Of a stretch of DNA of 64,000 nucleotides, positions 62,065 to 64,000 are shown piece after piece. A model generated the notes under the pieces. It saw only the letters and a list, made by a program, of their open reading frames with translations. It was not told where the DNA came from and searched no databases. The position numbers and the translations under genes were made by a program. The stretch's first letter is position 1; each line of letters starts with the position of its first letter. Origin of the DNA: Labilibaculum sp. (GTDB lineage: Bacteria > Bacteroidota > Bacteroidia > Bacteroidales > Marinifilaceae); NCBI RefSeq assembly GCF_963664555.1, contig NZ_OY761461.1:1-64000 (forward strand), in the 5' to 3' direction.

Positions 62065-62307
62065 ATGAACAAACAAGATAAAAAATTGGATTTTGCTCTT
62101 TCAAAAGAAAACTACAAACTTATCGTTATTGGGTTTGTTATCATCATTGTAGGATTCCTACTCATGATGGGCGGTGGATCGGATGATCCCAATGTATTCG
62201 ATGAAAGCATCTTTAGTTTTCGAAGAATTACTTTAGCTCCAATGGTGGTGTTGTTTGGTTTCGGCTTTGAAATATACGCCATCATGAAAAAACCAAAAGA
62301 ACAGTAA
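62065..62307 (+). CDS. DUF3098 small membrane protein
   Basis: An 80-residue protein with two membrane helices (LIVIGFVIIIVGFLLMMGGG and ITLAPMVVLFGFGFEIYAIM) joined by a loop with SDDPNVFDESIFSFRR, which fits DUF3098. The ATG start is preferred over an upstream TTG. It is found beside ftsX and uppP in many Bacteroidetes; function unknown. A hairpin lies between it and uppP. Confidence 0.85.
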   Translation: MNKQDKKLDFALSKENYKLIVIGFVIIIVGFLLMMGGGSDDPNVFDESIFSFRRITLAPMVVLFGFGFEIYAIMKKPKEQ

Positions 62308-62325
62308 ATATCTCCTTTTATGTAT

Positions 62326-62353
62326 TTTTCGGTTAATTAACCGAAAATTTTTC
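62326..62353 (+). terminator. Palindromic terminator or attenuator before uppP
   Basis: TTTTCGGTTAATTAACCGAAAA (62326-62347) is a perfect 22-base palindrome followed by TTTTTCTTT. It lies within an apparent operon, so it may limit read-through into uppP. Confidence 0.75.
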
Positions 62354-62366
62354 TTTATAATATAGT

Positions 62367-63155
62367 ATGAATTGGATTGAAGCCTTACTTTTAGGCTTAC
62401 TGCAAGGATTAACAGAATTCCTGCCGGTAAGCAGCAGTGGTCATTTAGAAATAGGCAAAGCCTTCTTAGGTATTCATGCCGAAAATAATTTGGTATTTAC
62501 TGTTGTTGTGCACGGTGCAACTGTTTTAAGTACAATTATTGTATTCCGAAAAGATATTCTTGAACTTTTAAAGAATCTTTTTAGTTTTCAGTGGAATGAA
62601 TCGACACAGTATATTGCTAAAATTGCTGTCTCTATGGTTCCAATCGGAATTGTAGGCGTGTTTTTTAAAGATCAGGTGGAAGAAATTTTCAATACTGATA
62701 AAATCTTGTTGATAGTAGGTTTTATGCTTCTGGTAACGGCTGCATTTCTTGCATTTACTTACTATGCAAAACAAAAAGAAAAAGAAATCTCATTTAAGGA
62801 TGCCTTTATCATAGGAATGGCTCAAACAGTTGCTGTACTTCCCGGAATTTCTAGATCGGGAGCCACAATAGCAACCGGACTGCTTCTAAAAAACAAAAAA
62901 TCTGAAGTAGCCAAATTTTCATTTTTAATGGTTTTAGTTCCCATAATTGGTGAGAATATTCTAAGCGTTTTTAAGGGAACGTACAGCTCGCAGGGATCGG
63001 TAGAATTAATACCATTACTAGTTGGCTTTATTGGCGCTTTCCTTTCCGGATTATTGGCTTGCAGCTGGATGATTAAATTGGTGAAGAAGGGGAAATTAAT
63101 CTATTTTGCAATTTATTGCCTGATTATCGGACTTATTGCTATTTTTGCAGCCTGA
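62367..63155 (+). CDS. uppP: Undecaprenyl-diphosphatase
   Basis: A 262-residue inner membrane enzyme with eight hydrophobic stretches. Both family signatures are present: [17 protein letters not shown] near the N-terminus and [16 protein letters not shown] in the centre. It dephosphorylates undecaprenyl diphosphate to recycle the lipid carrier for cell wall and surface glycans, and gives bacitracin tolerance. The gene follows the hairpin at 62326 and precedes truB by 37 bases. Confidence 0.95.
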   Translation: MNWIEALLLGLLQGLTEFLPVSSSGHLEIGKAFLGIHAENNLVFTVVVHGATVLSTIIVFRKDILELLKNLFSFQWNESTQYIAKIAVSMVPIGIVGVFFKDQVEEIFNTDKILLIVGFMLLVTAAFLAFTYYAKQKEKEISFKDAFIIGMAQTVAVLPGISRSGATIATGLLLKNKKSEVAKFSFLMVLVPIIGENILSVFKGTYSSQGSVELIPLLVGFIGAFLSGLLACSWMIKLVKKGKLIYFAIYCLIIGLIAIFAA

Positions 63156-63192
63156 TTACAAAATAGGGCATTCCCGTTAAATCCGATTCTAA

Positions 63193-63897
63193 ATGATTCA
63201 ATTTGAAACCGATAATGATTTTCAAGAAGGCGCTTTACTTCTATTTAATAAGCCTTACGAATGGACTTCGTTTGATTTAGTAAACAAGATAAAGTATAAA
63301 ATCAAACATAAGTTTCATTACAAAAAAGTCAAAGTCGGACATGCCGGAACTCTCGACCCTTTGGCCACAGGTTTGTTGATTGTCTGCGTAGGGAAATACA
63401 CAAAAAAAATAGACAGCTACCAATCGCAGGTTAAAGAATACATTGCCACACTAAAACTAGGAGAAACCACTCCTTCTTTTGATTTGGAGACGGAAATTGA
63501 TCAGACTTACCCTACAGAACACATCACTAAAGAACTGATAGATGAAACCCTAAAAAGTTTTATTGGTGAAATACAACAAAGGCCACCTGACTATTCAGCA
63601 GTAAAAGTAAACGGGAAAAGAGCTTACGAATATGCCCGAAAAGGACAGGAAATTGAGATAAAAAAGAAAACCCTGGCGATCGACGAAATAGAAATTCTTA
63701 AATTTGAAAAGGAGATCTTAAAAATAAGAGTTGTTTGCAGCAAAGGAACGTACATTAGAGCTCTTGCCCGTGATATTGGCCAAAAACTAAATAGCGGTGC
63801 ACATTTAACTGCTCTTGAAAGAACTAGAATCGGTGATTTTCATATCAACGATGCCCTTGAAATTGAAGATTTTATAAAATTCTTAGAAAATTTATAA
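63193..63897 (+). CDS. truB: tRNA pseudouridine-55 synthase
   Basis: A 234-residue enzyme with the catalytic motif GHAGTLDPLATGLL (Asp55), and the strand motifs RPPDYSAVKVNGKRAYEYAR and CSKGTYIRALARDIG. It converts U55 to pseudouridine in the T-loop of tRNAs. It is part of the ftsX-DUF3098-uppP-truB-queA string common in Bacteroidetes. Confidence 0.95.
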   Translation: MIQFETDNDFQEGALLLFNKPYEWTSFDLVNKIKYKIKHKFHYKKVKVGHAGTLDPLATGLLIVCVGKYTKKIDSYQSQVKEYIATLKLGETTPSFDLETEIDQTYPTEHITKELIDETLKSFIGEIQQRPPDYSAVKVNGKRAYEYARKGQEIEIKKKTLAIDEIEILKFEKEILKIRVVCSKGTYIRALARDIGQKLNSGAHLTALERTRIGDFHINDALEIEDFIKFLENL

Positions 63898-63978
63898 CTA
63901 TCTTGCGGTCTTTTCGTAAAAAGGAAAGCTTTGCTATCGCCTATCAACAAAAATCCAATATAAAAGTCATTCAGCATT

Positions 63979-64000
63979 ATGAAGTTATCGAAGTTTAAGT
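63979..64000 (+). CDS. queA: Start of queA, cut by the window end
   Basis: Only MKLSKFK can be read. This N-terminus and the position behind truB fit QueA, S-adenosylmethionine:tRNA ribosyltransferase-isomerase, of the queuosine pathway. The call rests mainly on gene order. Confidence 0.55.

Overview
The window is a low-GC chromosomal segment from a member of the Bacteroidota. Evidence: a SusC/SusD pair with a one-protein hybrid two-component regulator, type IX secretion (T9SS) proteins (PorP/SprF and a gliding-type C-terminal sorting domain), DUF4834 and DUF3098 proteins, a eukaryote-like single-chain glycyl-tRNA synthetase, and promoters of the Bacteroidetes form TTTG-N19/20-TAnnTTTG. Placement near the marine Marinifilaceae/Marinilabiliales is an impression from gene content, not something I could test.

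Layout. 1-4259: end of an RlpA-like gene, then the B-type succinate dehydrogenase/fumarate reductase operon sdhCAB (minus strand), interrupted between sdhA and sdhB by a four-helix-bundle (S23/IVP) gene. 4776-10733: alpha/beta hydrolase, 5'-nucleotidase-type lipoprotein, duplicated Spy-like periplasmic protein, S41 (Ctp) protease and dCMP deaminase. 11182-14784: a T9SS adhesin with a type-B sorting domain plus a PorP/SprF-OmpA fusion. 14856-30754: a small secreted protein, then a polysaccharide utilisation locus (GH130, hybrid two-component regulator, SusD, SusC, toroid-like lipoprotein, MFS transporter, second GH130) that probably handles beta-linked mannosides. 31067-35968: AraC regulator divergent from a TolC/HlyD/MFS tripartite efflux operon. 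36008-38225: tandem repeats and three unrecognised small genes (accessory-looking). 38378-39898: hipBA toxin-antitoxin pair with an operator-like inverted repeat. 40043-43398: tRNA-Leu(CAA), a DHODH-like enzyme and an ALDH7-type dehydrogenase. 43512-49595: three envelope genes of unknown function. 49726-50171: a strongly phased 20-21 bp repeat array and a GC-rich non-coding element. 50236-53737: DUF4834 gene, glyS, secreted Ntn-type amidohydrolase. 53899-60869: YfhO-like membrane protein, two CDP-glycerol glycerophosphotransferases, a TagD-like cytidylyltransferase and a convergent flippase, suggesting a glycerol-phosphate polymer in a Gram-negative. 61059-64000: ftsX, DUF3098 gene, uppP, truB and the start of queA.

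No CRISPR array, prophage, rRNA operon or insertion-sequence transposase is visible. The most unusual things are the non-coding periodic repeats (20-21 bp, 42 bp), several word-like inverted or direct repeats that bracket single genes or nothing, the PorP-OmpA fusion, and the teichoic-acid-like gene set. Coordinates of hairpins and promoters were read by eye; functions given as family assignments come from motif recognition without a database search.
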